Of a DNA stretch of 16,637 nucleotides, positions 1 to 7,147 are shown one piece after another. A model generated the notes under the pieces. That model was not told the DNA's origin, did not search any database, and was given only the letters and a program-made list of their open reading frames with translations. Source of the DNA: Sphingobacterium sp. UBA1575. Its GTDB lineage: Bacteria; Bacteroidota; Bacteroidia; Sphingobacteriales; Sphingobacteriaceae. The DNA is taken from NCBI GenBank assembly GCA_002322865.1, contig DCOH01000047.1, positions 59,363 through 75,999 of the forward strand, in the 5' to 3' direction. Within the stretch, counting starts at the first letter, position 1, and each line of letters starts with the position of its first letter. The position numbers and the translations under genes were made by a program.

Positions 1-59
1 AGATTGCTTCGTCGTACCTCCTCGCAATGACGGGAAAACTCCTCGCAATGACGGGGAAA
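1..59. repeat. Dispersed-repeat-like element with two tandem 21-nt units
   Basis: The unit at 18-38 is repeated at 39-59. Both share the 17-nt core CTCCTCGCAATGACGGG and differ only in the G/A run that follows. The first unit is preceded at 1-17 by AGATTGCTTCGTCGTAC. On the opposite strand this reads as a GTCATTGCGAGGAG...GAAGCAATC type sequence, which I know as a non-coding repeat scattered through intergenic regions of many bacterial genomes. The element runs off the left edge of the window, so its full length and symmetry cannot be seen. It lies downstream of the minus-strand DUF4286 gene, where such repeats commonly sit. The tandem duplication is seen directly; the dispersed nature is from memory. 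Confidence 0.6.
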
Positions 60-82
60 GTTACCTACTCCTAATTTTAATC

Positions 83-376
83 TTACTCATGATTAATATA
101 CTGCATCGTACTATCAAAAATAAACGCCTTATCAGGAAATTGCGCGCCAATAACAGCTTGAATCTCCTGCAAAACCTCCTCTTGAAACTCCACAATCTCT
201 TTTTCGCTATTCAATGTTACCTGCATACAATAAGTCTGGCCTTCATGCGGCGAATTCAACATCTTCAAAAATTTAATATTCTTACCTTCATGCGCCTTCA
301 ATTGAGTCCTGATCCAAACCAGCAGATCATGATGAACGCTGTCCTCCATAATGATGGAAATGTTATATAGAAACAT
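83..376 (-). CDS. DUF4286 family protein
   Basis: A 97-residue cytoplasmic protein with no signal peptide or membrane segment. The N-terminus MFLYNISIIMEDSVHHDLLVW and the later stretch around EEVLQEIQAVIGAQFPDKAFIFDSTMQYI (given here only as landmarks at about residues 67-94) have the pattern of the short DUF4286 proteins of Bacteroidota, which resemble a small ferredoxin-like alpha/beta fold. The length fits the family. No biochemical function is known to me and none is proposed. It is transcribed divergently from the S9-like gene. A TACTTTTG -7 element on its own strand lies about 40 nt before the ATG, supporting both the start and an independent promoter. The plus-strand open frame over the same region lacks a recognisable family and is regarded as a shadow. 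Confidence 0.72.
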   Translation of the reverse strand: MFLYNISIIMEDSVHHDLLVWIRTQLKAHEGKNIKFLKMLNSPHEGQTYCMQVTLNSEKEIVEFQEEVLQEIQAVIGAQFPDKAFIFDSTMQYINHE

Positions 377-414
377 AAAATATGATTTTGATATCTGCTG
401 TAAAATTAAGGTTG

Positions 415-422
415 CAAAAGTA
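415..422 (-). promoter_or_regulatory. Candidate -7 promoter element for the DUF4286 gene
   Basis: On the minus strand this reads TACTTTTG followed by CAAC, a full match to the Bacteroidota -7 consensus TAnnTTTG. It would start a transcript with a leader of roughly 30 nt before the ATG at 376. A convincing -33 TTTG is not seen at the expected distance. The same 12-mer TACTTTTGCAAC occurs before the TonB receptor gene at 12543-12554. Confidence 0.55.
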
Positions 423-442
423 ACTTTTCCGTATTTTTTTTT

Positions 443-450
443 AATATTTG
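443..450 (+). promoter_or_regulatory. Weak candidate -7 element for the S9/two-component operon
   Basis: AATATTTG differs from TAnnTTTG at the first base and lies 20 nt before the ATG at 471. No clear -33 element precedes it, only a T-rich run. It is the best candidate on this strand in the 94-nt divergent gap. Confidence 0.25.
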
Positions 451-470
451 AGAAAGGGATAAAATAGTAT

Positions 471-2357
471 ATGAAAGGGAATGCTTTGATTTTTGTAATT
501 ATATTGCTTGGGATGTTTATTTCCTGTAAGCAATCGGACAGAAATCAGCCGATTATCCCCGTAGAAGATTTCTTTGTAAAACCCGATAAAGGATCTTTCA
601 AATTATCACCCGATGGCAGCAAAATTGGCTATCTGGATGTACATGACCATTGTAAGAATATTTTTATCCTAGACCTTCAAAATCCCGATTCATCGAAGCA
701 ACTGACCTATCAGGCCGACCTGAATGTGCAGAGCTTCTTTTGGCTGGACAACAAACAGATTGTCTTTTCCAATACACAATCCGCGGCAGATAGCCTCCGA
801 TTATTCTATATCGATGTGAAAACCGAAAAGCGGTCCCCATTATTAGCTCCCCAGAAGGCAAGGTTAAGATGGATCAATCCCATCAAATTGAATAATGGTG
901 CTGTTACAGTCGCGATGAACAAGCGGGATTCTTCTCTTTTTGATCTCTATAAAGTCTATTTTGATGGTCGTAAAGAGGAATTGGTCTATAAAAATCCGGG
1001 TAATATTGTGTCTTGGATCGGTTCTCCGGATGGGGTGGTCAGATTGGCAATGACCAGTGACAGCGTACAGGAATCCGTTCTTTACCGTGCTTCCGAAACT
1101 GCGGCTTTTAAGGAGATCATGCAGAACAATTTTGAAACGATCTTTATTCCATTGGGTTTCAAAAAAGGCGCAATGGAAACCGTATATGCGCTATCCAATC
1201 AGAACAGAGATAAACTGGCTCTGGTCGAATTTGATGCAAGTAAAGGAAAAGAGGACAAAATACTGTTCATGGAAGAAAAGGGCGATCTATCCTCCGAAGG
1301 ATATTCCCATCAGGTTCAAGAAATGGCTTTCACTTCTTCTTTTACCAATAAGTATGAAAAACGCTTCTTCAATCCAGTGTACGAGGATGTGTATAAAGAC
1401 CTGAAAAAGAAATTCGATGATTCCGAAATTGGCTTTGTAGATGCAGATCAGAAATTGGAAGGCTTCATTGTGCGAATTTACAGTGACGTCCATCCCGGGG
1501 AGATCTACTATTATAACCGCTTGACCAAAGCCTATAAATTATTGACAGAAGATAATCCGAAGTTGAAGGATAAAGATTTCAATAAAATGGAGGAGCTGGT
1601 TTACCAGACCCGTGATAATAAAACCATTCATGCCTACATTACCTATCCCGGAAACAAGACGAAAGATGTTCCTGTTGTGGTGTTGGTCCACGATGGACCG
1701 AACCGACGCAGCGATTGGGGCTTTGACCAGGAGGTGCAATTTTTGACCAATAGGGGATATGCGGTATTCCAGATCAATTATAGAGGTTCTATGGGTTATG
1801 GAAAGGCATTTTGGACGGCTGGATTTAAGGAATGGGGTGGAAAGATCCAATCGGATATCTCGGAAGGGGTAACCTGGTTGATCCATCAAGGAATCGCCGA
1901 TAAGAACCGTATCGCCATTATGGGATCCGGTTTTGGGGGGTATTCGGCGCTCTACGCAGCAGCCTTCAACCCAGGCCTGTATAAATGCGCGATTTCATCT
2001 TCCGGATATAGTAACCTATTCACCTATTTTAGGGAAATCCCAGCCCATTTACAGCATTATGTGCAATTGTATTATCGGATCATTGGAAATCCGGAAAAGG
2101 AATCCGAACTCTTCCAGGCGATCTCACCTGTTTTCCATGCAGATAAAGTAAGAATACCGGTTTTGTTTTTCCAGGGTGGTAAAGATAAATACAGCTCGGT
2201 AACCGATGCAAACCAATTTGTGGGCAAATTGAAAGCCAATAATGTGCCTGTACGCTATGTGTTCAAGAAGGATGAAGGGAAACGCTTTAGAAATGAAGAA
2301 AACGTAGTGGAATACTACCAGGAAATAGAGCGTTTTTTGGCTGAGAATTTGCGTTAA
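471..2357 (+). CDS. S9 (prolyl oligopeptidase)-like lipoprotein, catalytic Ser and His missing
   Basis: A 628-residue envelope protein. The N-terminus has a lipoprotein signal with Cys19 after MFIS. Residues about 30-350 have the repeated short-strand character of a WD40/beta-propeller, and about 390-628 form an alpha/beta-hydrolase domain of the S9 type (VVVLVHDGP, YRGSMGYG, then the nucleophile elbow). In active S9 enzymes the elbow is GxSxGGY. Here it is GSGFGGY at residues 485-491, so Gly487 occupies the nucleophile position. The acid Asp572 is present in QGGKD. The histidine of the usual DEGHGF motif is Lys604 (DEGKRF). Two of three triad residues are therefore gone while the fold is kept, so this is probably a pseudo-peptidase. 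It ends 10 nt before the histidine kinase gene, which suggests a shared transcript and perhaps a sensory or binding role. That role is inference. Confidence 0.85.
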   Translation: MKGNALIFVIILLGMFISCKQSDRNQPIIPVEDFFVKPDKGSFKLSPDGSKIGYLDVHDHCKNIFILDLQNPDSSKQLTYQADLNVQSFFWLDNKQIVFSNTQSAADSLRLFYIDVKTEKRSPLLAPQKARLRWINPIKLNNGAVTVAMNKRDSSLFDLYKVYFDGRKEELVYKNPGNIVSWIGSPDGVVRLAMTSDSVQESVLYRASETAAFKEIMQNNFETIFIPLGFKKGAMETVYALSNQNRDKLALVEFDASKGKEDKILFMEEKGDLSSEGYSHQVQEMAFTSSFTNKYEKRFFNPVYEDVYKDLKKKFDDSEIGFVDADQKLEGFIVRIYSDVHPGEIYYYNRLTKAYKLLTEDNPKLKDKDFNKMEELVYQTRDNKTIHAYITYPGNKTKDVPVVVLVHDGPNRRSDWGFDQEVQFLTNRGYAVFQINYRGSMGYGKAFWTAGFKEWGGKIQSDISEGVTWLIHQGIADKNRIAIMGSGFGGYSALYAAAFNPGLYKCAISSSGYSNLFTYFREIPAHLQHYVQLYYRIIGNPEKESELFQAISPVFHADKVRIPVLFFQGGKDKYSSVTDANQFVGKLKANNVPVRYVFKKDEGKRFRNEENVVEYYQEIERFLAENLR

Positions 2358-2367
2358 TTTACTTAAC

Positions 2368-4026
2368 ATGATCAATAGGACCAGTAAATATCGTAAGAAC
2401 TTAGGTTTATTGATAACCTTTTTCTCCTTTCTGACGATCCTATACATCGTTTCGGTCTTTGTGGCGCGACGGACCATGACCAATTTCGTGGAATCTGAAT
2501 TCTTTAATCGGAAGGCCGATGTCTTTGATAGCAGCTTAAAAGCCTATAATAATTTCTTCAATAACGATATTCCGGAAGTCTCCAACTACCAAGGTTACCT
2601 AGACTCTGTACATGCCATCACCTATGCGGAAAAAATCTTAAGAAAAACCCCTTTCTTGGAGGAAGTGGTCTTCTATGATGTGTTGTTCAGTAATTTAAAT
2701 GAAGGGGTACGTGGTGTGCGGTTTCAGAACCTATTGATCTATCCGAGATCTATCTTTTCCTTCCACCTGAATGAAGAGAATAAATTGATCAAAAACAGTC
2801 TGACAGAAAGTACAAATAGGCCATCATCGGATGATTTCAACAATATGGCCATCAAAATGGTGAACTTTTTGGAGGTATTGGATGATTCGACTTCCCTTTC
2901 CGAAAATGATATCTATCGGATTTTTTATAACACGATGCCCGGGAAGATCACCTTTTTGAACATCCCGCGGGTAAATGCCCTCCGTGCCTATAAGGGTTTG
3001 ATGGAGGATACCAGCAATATCTCCCAAGCTTATGACCAGGATTTCTTTGTCTATCGAGTAAACCCGCAGAAGATAAAAATCGTCAATACGCAAGAACGCT
3101 TGTATGAGAAGGTAAGGATTTTGCCGATCGCCAATCCAAACCTGACCGAAGAACCCTCTTACCTTACTACCGATATGCCCTTACCCAATGCCTTATCGGA
3201 TTATAAACTGCAATTTGACTCCTCCGAACAACATCTCCGGGGCGAGATCAACCGCCGATTTTTCCCGGTGGTGTTAGGGATTTCTTTAGTTTATTTTATT
3301 TTATTGTTAATAATTTACTTGATTTACCGTAATATCTCCATCAACAGTAGGCTGTTTCAGCTGCAGTACGACTTCATTAATAACCTGACGCATGAGTTCA
3401 AGACTCCGGTAAGCGTGATCAAGATTGCGGGGAATAATATCAAAAGTGCGGAGAAAATATCCGATCAGGAAAGGAATATGTATGGTAGAATCTTGGATCA
3501 GGAAGCGGATAAGTTAAATAATTTGATGAATAAACTACTGTCTTTCACGCAGATAGAAAATAAGTCCTTAAAATTTAAGGGAGAATACGTGGATTTGAAC
3601 AGTTTTTGCGAGGAAATATTTGATGCAACACGTTTGAAGTATCCCGATTTAAACTTGAGTTATCGGATTCAGGTGGTGAATCAAATGTATACCGATCCAG
3701 TTTTATTGAATTCCGTGTTTCAGAATTTAATCGATAATGCTTATAAATATTCCGAAGTTTCGAGAAAATTTATTGATATTAGTGTTGAGCAAATCAAAAG
3801 TAATTTTGTGATCGTGTTTGCCGACAAAGGAATCGGGATTGAAAAACAAGAATTAAAGAATATATTTAAAAAGTTTTACAGAGTAAAGAATCAATTTAAT
3901 CAGGGTGGCAGTGTTGGATTAGGCTTGGCATTTTGTAAAGAGATTACTGAATTTATGGGTGGAGAGATCAAGGTAAACAGTGTAAAAGGTGAAGGAACGA
4001 CATTTACCCTGGTTTTTCCAAAATAA
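2368..4026 (+). CDS. Membrane sensor histidine kinase
   Basis: A 552-residue inner-membrane kinase. A short cytoplasmic N-terminus leads to a membrane segment at about residues 12-33, a large periplasmic region of about 265 residues with no domain I recognise, and a second membrane segment at about 300-320. HisKA follows almost immediately, with phospho-acceptor His342 in HEFKTP. The ATPase domain shows the N box (Asn453 and Asn457 in QNLIDNAYKYS), the G1 box DKGIGI at 486-491 and the G2 box GLGL at 517-520. No HAMP or PAS domain is visible, so the signal would pass directly from membrane helix to dimerisation helix. The gene lies between an S9-like lipoprotein gene (10 nt before) and an OmpR-type regulator gene (13 nt after), its likely partner. 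The ligand is unknown. Confidence 0.93.
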   Translation: MINRTSKYRKNLGLLITFFSFLTILYIVSVFVARRTMTNFVESEFFNRKADVFDSSLKAYNNFFNNDIPEVSNYQGYLDSVHAITYAEKILRKTPFLEEVVFYDVLFSNLNEGVRGVRFQNLLIYPRSIFSFHLNEENKLIKNSLTESTNRPSSDDFNNMAIKMVNFLEVLDDSTSLSENDIYRIFYNTMPGKITFLNIPRVNALRAYKGLMEDTSNISQAYDQDFFVYRVNPQKIKIVNTQERLYEKVRILPIANPNLTEEPSYLTTDMPLPNALSDYKLQFDSSEQHLRGEINRRFFPVVLGISLVYFILLLIIYLIYRNISINSRLFQLQYDFINNLTHEFKTPVSVIKIAGNNIKSAEKISDQERNMYGRILDQEADKLNNLMNKLLSFTQIENKSLKFKGEYVDLNSFCEEIFDATRLKYPDLNLSYRIQVVNQMYTDPVLLNSVFQNLIDNAYKYSEVSRKFIDISVEQIKSNFVIVFADKGIGIEKQELKNIFKKFYRVKNQFNQGGSVGLGLAFCKEITEFMGGEIKVNSVKGEGTTFTLVFPK

Positions 4027-4039
4027 TTCGAAGCAAACT

Positions 4040-4747
4040 ATGAATAAAGATATAAAAATTGCAGTTGTTGAAGATGATGATAACCTACGTTTTTTGGTAA
4101 GTCATCGCCTCCAGACAGAGAATTTTCAGGTTATTCAATCAAATAATGGTATAGAAGCCGAGAAGATCATCTTGGATGAGCGTCCAGACATCGTTCTGTT
4201 GGATTGGATGCTGCCCGGGAAAGAAGGTATTGATGTGTGTGAATCGGTTAGGAAGGCAGGGTTTGAGAATATCATCATCATGATGACGGCAAAATCACAG
4301 GACATTGATAAGATCGATGCCTACAGCTTCGGAGTTACCGACTACATCACGAAACCTTTCAACATGGATGTGCTGGTTGCCATGATCGAGAATAAGGTGC
4401 GCTTTTTCGTGCCGAAATCGCAGAACGAGGTTTACCACTTCGGCAATACCGAACATCATCCGAATGTGCATTCCTTGATCAGGGATAGCAAGAAGATCGA
4501 GTTGACCATCTTAGAGAACCGTATCCTGCTTCATTTCCTACAGAATAAGGGCCGTGATATCACGAGGGAAGAATTAATGGAAGTGGTATGGGGCTATAGT
4601 TCCAATGTGAATACCAGGACTTTAGATATGCACGTGGTGCGTTTGCGTAAGAAAATCGAGACCAATCCGGACAAACCATTCTACCTACAGACCGTGCGTG
4701 GTTTAGGTTATAAATTTATCAACGACGAGGGCGAAGAAACCGCCTAA
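4040..4747 (+). CDS. OmpR/PhoB-type response regulator
   Basis: A 235-residue cytoplasmic DNA-binding regulator. The receiver domain covers about residues 5-118, with the acidic pocket Glu11/Asp12/Asp13, phospho-acceptor Asp55 in LLDWMLPG, Thr83 in MMTAKS and Lys105 in ITKPF. A winged-helix domain follows at about 140-232, with the usual end RTLDMHVVRLRKKIE and VRGLGYKF. I chose the ATG at 4040 because it begins MNKDIKIAVVEDD, the normal receiver start. The upstream in-frame ATG at 3989 would add 17 residues overlapping the kinase gene and without receiver character. It follows the kinase gene by 13 nt and is almost certainly its cognate regulator. Targets are unknown. Confidence 0.95.
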   Translation: MNKDIKIAVVEDDDNLRFLVSHRLQTENFQVIQSNNGIEAEKIILDERPDIVLLDWMLPGKEGIDVCESVRKAGFENIIIMMTAKSQDIDKIDAYSFGVTDYITKPFNMDVLVAMIENKVRFFVPKSQNEVYHFGNTEHHPNVHSLIRDSKKIELTILENRILLHFLQNKGRDITREELMEVVWGYSSNVNTRTLDMHVVRLRKKIETNPDKPFYLQTVRGLGYKFINDEGEETA

Positions 4748-4750
4748 AAA

Positions 4751-4782
4751 TTTGTTTTATTAAAATATTTTATATATCTTCG
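4751..4782 (+). promoter_or_regulatory. Candidate promoter upstream of the greA leader hairpin
   Basis: TTTG at 4751-4754 and TATCTTCG at 4775-4782 are 20 nt apart, the spacing of Bacteroidota -33/-7 elements. The -7 has one mismatch to TAnnTTTG. Transcription would begin near 4788-4790, just before the hairpin at 4791-4830, so the greA transcript would carry that hairpin in its leader. The region is AT-rich, so a chance match is possible. Confidence 0.35.
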
Positions 4783-4790
4783 TCAGAAGA

Positions 4791-4839
4791 GCAAGACCAT
4801 GTTGTCCTTATTTGGATAGTGTGGTCTTGTCTTTTTTTT
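4791..4839 (+). terminator. Rho-independent terminator-like hairpin between the regulator gene and greA
   Basis: CAAGACCA (4792-4799) pairs perfectly with TGGTCTTG (4822-4829), extended by GU pairs at both ends. A 20-nt loop could fold further (TCC with GGA). A run of eight T follows after one C. It is well placed to end the two-component operon. It also lies about 45 nt before greA, with a possible promoter in front of it, so it could act in the greA leader instead. Confidence 0.7.
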
Positions 4840-4884
4840 GTTAATTAAAATTATTCATTAAAGATCGCGTAAAGGGTTAATATT

Positions 4885-5358
4885 ATGGCAGAAGTAACGT
4901 ATTACACCGAAGAAGGTTTGACCAAATTAAAGGAAGAACTTCAATACCTAAAAACAGAAGGAAGAGCAAATATTGCGAAGGCAATTGCAGAAGCTCGTGA
5001 TAAGGGAGATTTGTCGGAAAATGCAGAATATGATGCTGCAAAAGAAGCTCAAGGGCTTCACGAGGCGAAGATCGCGAAATTGGAAGAGGTTTTGGCCTCT
5101 GCACGAATCATCGATGAGTCCAACCTGGACACGTCGAAGGTGCTCGCACTTTCTTTCGTAAAGATTAAAAACAAGAAGACCGGGGCAGTGATGTCCTATC
5201 AGTTGGTTTCCGAAACGGAAGCTGACCTGAAGGCAGGGCGTATTTCGGTGAAGTCGCCAATTGCACAGGGTCTTTTAGGCTTGCAGGTAGGTGACGTCGC
5301 GAAGGTGGATGTTCCTGCAGGTCAAATGGAATTGGAAGTCTTAGAGATTTCCCGATAA
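4885..5358 (+). CDS. greA: Transcription elongation factor GreA
   Basis: A 157-residue protein, the usual GreA length. The N-terminal part, about 1-75, is the antiparallel coiled coil (TEEGLTKLKEELQYLK...ARDKGDLSENAEYDAAKEAQ). Its acidic tip carries Asp42 and Glu45 of DLSENAEY, the residues that coordinate the second Mg2+ in the polymerase active site. The C-terminal FKBP-like domain, about 80-157, ends with ISVKSPIAQGLLG...GDVAKVDVPAG. GreA binds RNA polymerase through the secondary channel and stimulates cleavage of backtracked transcripts. The gene appears to stand alone: a terminator-like hairpin precedes it and two hairpins follow it. Confidence 0.97.
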   Translation: MAEVTYYTEEGLTKLKEELQYLKTEGRANIAKAIAEARDKGDLSENAEYDAAKEAQGLHEAKIAKLEEVLASARIIDESNLDTSKVLALSFVKIKNKKTGAVMSYQLVSETEADLKAGRISVKSPIAQGLLGLQVGDVAKVDVPAGQMELEVLEISR

Positions 5359-5367
5359 ATTTATTCA

Positions 5368-5391
5368 GGTTATGTGCGGTTTGCCATAACC
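5368..5391 (+). other. Short inverted repeat downstream of greA
   Basis: GGTTATG (5368-5374) and CATAACC (5385-5391) form a perfect 7-bp stem with a 10-nt loop, 9 nt after the greA stop. It has no T-run and lies only 16 nt before the terminator stem, so it may stabilise the 3' end of the mRNA. Function unknown. Confidence 0.35.
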
Positions 5392-5407
5392 GTATATAAT
5401 TCTATAA

Positions 5408-5438
5408 AATGCCTCCAAATCTTGGGGGCATTTTTTTT
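5408..5438 (+). terminator. Rho-independent terminator of greA
   Basis: AATGCCTCC (5408-5416) pairs with GGGGGCATT (5424-5432) through nine base pairs including one GU, with a 7-nt loop and a run of eight T at 5431-5438. This separates greA from the HIT-to-RsmE gene run. Confidence 0.88.
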
Positions 5439-5476
5439 AGCGGTCAAAAAGGCCGTCGAGATGTACAGAAAATTCT

Positions 5477-5484
5477 TATCTTTG
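5477..5484 (+). promoter_or_regulatory. Candidate -7 promoter element for the HIT-to-RsmE operon
   Basis: TATCTTTG is a full match to TAnnTTTG and lies 24 nt before the ATG of the HIT gene, just after the greA terminator. No clear -33 TTTG is seen. Because the next six genes are separated by at most 11 nt, this is the most likely main promoter for the run up to 9805. Confidence 0.55.
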
Positions 5485-5508
5485 TTACTCACGAAAAACG
5501 AGTAGTTT

Positions 5509-5922
5509 ATGTCTACAATATTTTCAAAAATTATAGCTGGGGAGATCCCAGCGCATAAGGTTGCCGAAAGTAATGATTACCTTGCCTTTTTAGATGTTAA
5601 TCCATTGGCCGAAGGTCATGTGCTAGTGATACCGAAAAAAGAAACAGATTATATATTCGATATCGATGATGAAGAATATATGGGCATGTGGGTTTTTGCT
5701 AAGATTGTTGCCCAAGGAATCAAGAATGCCTTTCCATGTAAGAAAGTAGGGGTAGCGGTAGTTGGACTGGAAGTGGCACATGCGCACATCCATCTGATCC
5801 CTTTGAATAATGTTCATGACATGAACTTTGAAAAACCCAAGTTGAAACTGGAAGATCAATTGATGTCGGATATTGCTGAGAAGATCCGTGAATCGATCTC
5901 TTCCATCACAAATCCTGCTTAA
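5509..5922 (+). CDS. HIT family hydrolase
   Basis: A 137-residue histidine-triad protein of the HinT/Hit-like branch. The N-terminus has SKIIAGEIPAHKV, the family's usual opening, followed by LAFLDVNPLAEGHVLVIPKK. The triad His91-Ala-His93-Ile-His95 lies in VAHAHIHLIPL. The nucleophile is normally the middle histidine of this motif. Family members hydrolyse nucleoside phosphoramidates or related nucleotide conjugates, and the exact substrate cannot be read from sequence. It is cytoplasmic. It is the first gene of a tight run, and DedA follows after 10 nt. A TATCTTTG promoter element lies just upstream. Confidence 0.93.
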   Translation: MSTIFSKIIAGEIPAHKVAESNDYLAFLDVNPLAEGHVLVIPKKETDYIFDIDDEEYMGMWVFAKIVAQGIKNAFPCKKVGVAVVGLEVAHAHIHLIPLNNVHDMNFEKPKLKLEDQLMSDIAEKIRESISSITNPA

Positions 5923-5932
5923 CTAAAAAAAT

Positions 5933-6589
5933 ATGCAAGAATACTTGTTGTCTTTTCAACAAATACTAGATGCTGAATATTTATTAAGCCACGGTGGATT
6001 TTACATCGTTTGCCTTATTGTATTTGCTGAGACTGGACTCTTTTTTGGATTCTTCCTACCTGGTGATTACCTTCTGTTCCTAGCGGGCCTATTCTGCGCC
6101 CTGAATAAAATTGATGTTGACATTGTAACCCTTTATTTTGGTATCCTGGGGGCAGGGATACTCGGTAATTTCACGGGTTATTGGTTCGGTCATCGAACGG
6201 GGCCCATGCTCTTTAAACGAAAGGATAGCTTCTTGTTCAAGCGCAAATATGTGATCATGGCCGAGGAGTTTTTCCAGAAATATGGCGGAACTGCATTAAT
6301 CATAGGTCGTTTTGTGCCTATTATTCGTACATTTGCCCCGATATTTGCTGGAGTAGTGCAACTTAACTTCAAAAAATTCGTAATCTATAATGTGTTAGGG
6401 GCACTTTTATGGGTATCCTTACTCACATTGACAGGTTATTATTTAGGGATTGAATTCCCTTCCATCATTAATTATGTGGAATATATCATCGTAGGATTGA
6501 TTGCCATTGCATTTTTACCGATTGCGATCGCCCTATTGAAGAAATGGTTGAAGAATCGAAAAACGAAAGACGAAATAAACAAACAGTAG
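5933..6589 (+). CDS. DedA family membrane protein (VTT domain)
   Basis: A 218-residue inner-membrane protein. The first hydrophobic part has VFAETGLFFGFFLPGDYLL at about 30-48, the conserved acidic Glu/GxF-PGD motif of DedA proteins. The centre has IIGRFVPIIRTFAPIFAG at about 122-139, matching the family's conserved GRF-P-RT-AP-AG motif with its essential arginines. Further membrane segments lie at about 150-172 and 178-202, followed by a basic tail. Members of this family have been shown to move undecaprenyl phosphate or phospholipids across the membrane and to support membrane potential and drug tolerance. Which lipid this one handles is not visible. Gaps of 10 nt before and 8 nt after place it in the HIT-to-RsmE run. 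Confidence 0.93.
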   Translation: MQEYLLSFQQILDAEYLLSHGGFYIVCLIVFAETGLFFGFFLPGDYLLFLAGLFCALNKIDVDIVTLYFGILGAGILGNFTGYWFGHRTGPMLFKRKDSFLFKRKYVIMAEEFFQKYGGTALIIGRFVPIIRTFAPIFAGVVQLNFKKFVIYNVLGALLWVSLLTLTGYYLGIEFPSIINYVEYIIVGLIAIAFLPIAIALLKKWLKNRKTKDEINKQ

Positions 6590-6597
6590 AAAATTAA

Positions 6598-7140
6598 ATG
6601 AGTACACAACATCCTTGGCATCAAGTGTCTCCTGGTGAGGACTTACCAAATTCCGTTAATGCCATTATTGAAATCCCAAAAGGTTCAAAAGCGAAATACG
6701 AAATCGATAAAGACAGTGGTTTGATCAAATTGGACCGCGTTCTATTTTCATCCGTGATGTATCCAGCAAACTATGGATTCATTCCTCAAACGTATTGTGA
6801 TGACAAGGATCCATTGGATATCTTGGTGTTATGTTCGGTAGATGTTTATCCAATGAGCTTGATAGAAGCTAAAGTGGTTGGTGTTATGCACATGATCGAT
6901 AATGGTGAACAAGACGATAAAATCATCGCTGTTGCGAAACACGATATGTCGGTAAACCACATCAACGATCTTTCTGAACTTCCTCCGCATACCATGAAGG
7001 AGATTGTTCGTTTCTTCCAGGATTACAAAGCTTTGGAAGGTAAAAACGTATCGATTGAAAATCTATACGGACGTTCTTATGCTCAAAAAGTAATCATGGA
7101 GAGCGTAGAACTTTACAATACCGAGATTAGAAACAAATAA
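6598..7140 (+). CDS. ppa: Inorganic pyrophosphatase, family I (copy 1)
   Basis: A 180-residue cytoplasmic soluble pyrophosphatase, close to the 175 residues of the E. coli enzyme. All catalytic positions I can align to E. coli Ppa are present: Glu25, Lys33, Glu35, Arg47, Tyr55, Tyr59, Asp69/Asp71/Asp74 in DKDPLD, Asp101, Asp106, Lys108, Tyr143 and Lys144. It hydrolyses PPi to phosphate with Mg2+, pulling biosynthetic reactions forward. It starts directly with MSTQHPWH and has no leader. The next gene, 7 nt downstream, is a paralogue that aligns without gaps over about 175 residues at roughly 65% identity by hand count. Confidence 0.97.
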   Translation: MSTQHPWHQVSPGEDLPNSVNAIIEIPKGSKAKYEIDKDSGLIKLDRVLFSSVMYPANYGFIPQTYCDDKDPLDILVLCSVDVYPMSLIEAKVVGVMHMIDNGEQDDKIIAVAKHDMSVNHINDLSELPPHTMKEIVRFFQDYKALEGKNVSIENLYGRSYAQKVIMESVELYNTEIRNK

Positions 7141-7147
7141 TATTTTT

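Noticed and set aside
89..370. Plus-strand 93-codon open frame opposite the DUF4286 gene
   Set aside because: The minus-strand reading has family character and a promoter; this frame has neither.
1926..1928. Ser486 as a displaced S9 nucleophile
   Set aside because: It is one position before the nucleophile in a gap-free alignment to GxSxGGY, and the histidine is missing too, so a shifted active Ser is unlikely without structural evidence.
2124..2483. Minus-strand 119-codon open frame spanning the S9/kinase junction
   Set aside because: It overlaps two confident plus-strand genes, has no recognisable domain and no promoter element.
3989..4039. Upstream ATG extending the response regulator by 17 residues
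   Set aside because: The extension overlaps the kinase gene and precedes the normal receiver start MNKDIKIAVVEDD.
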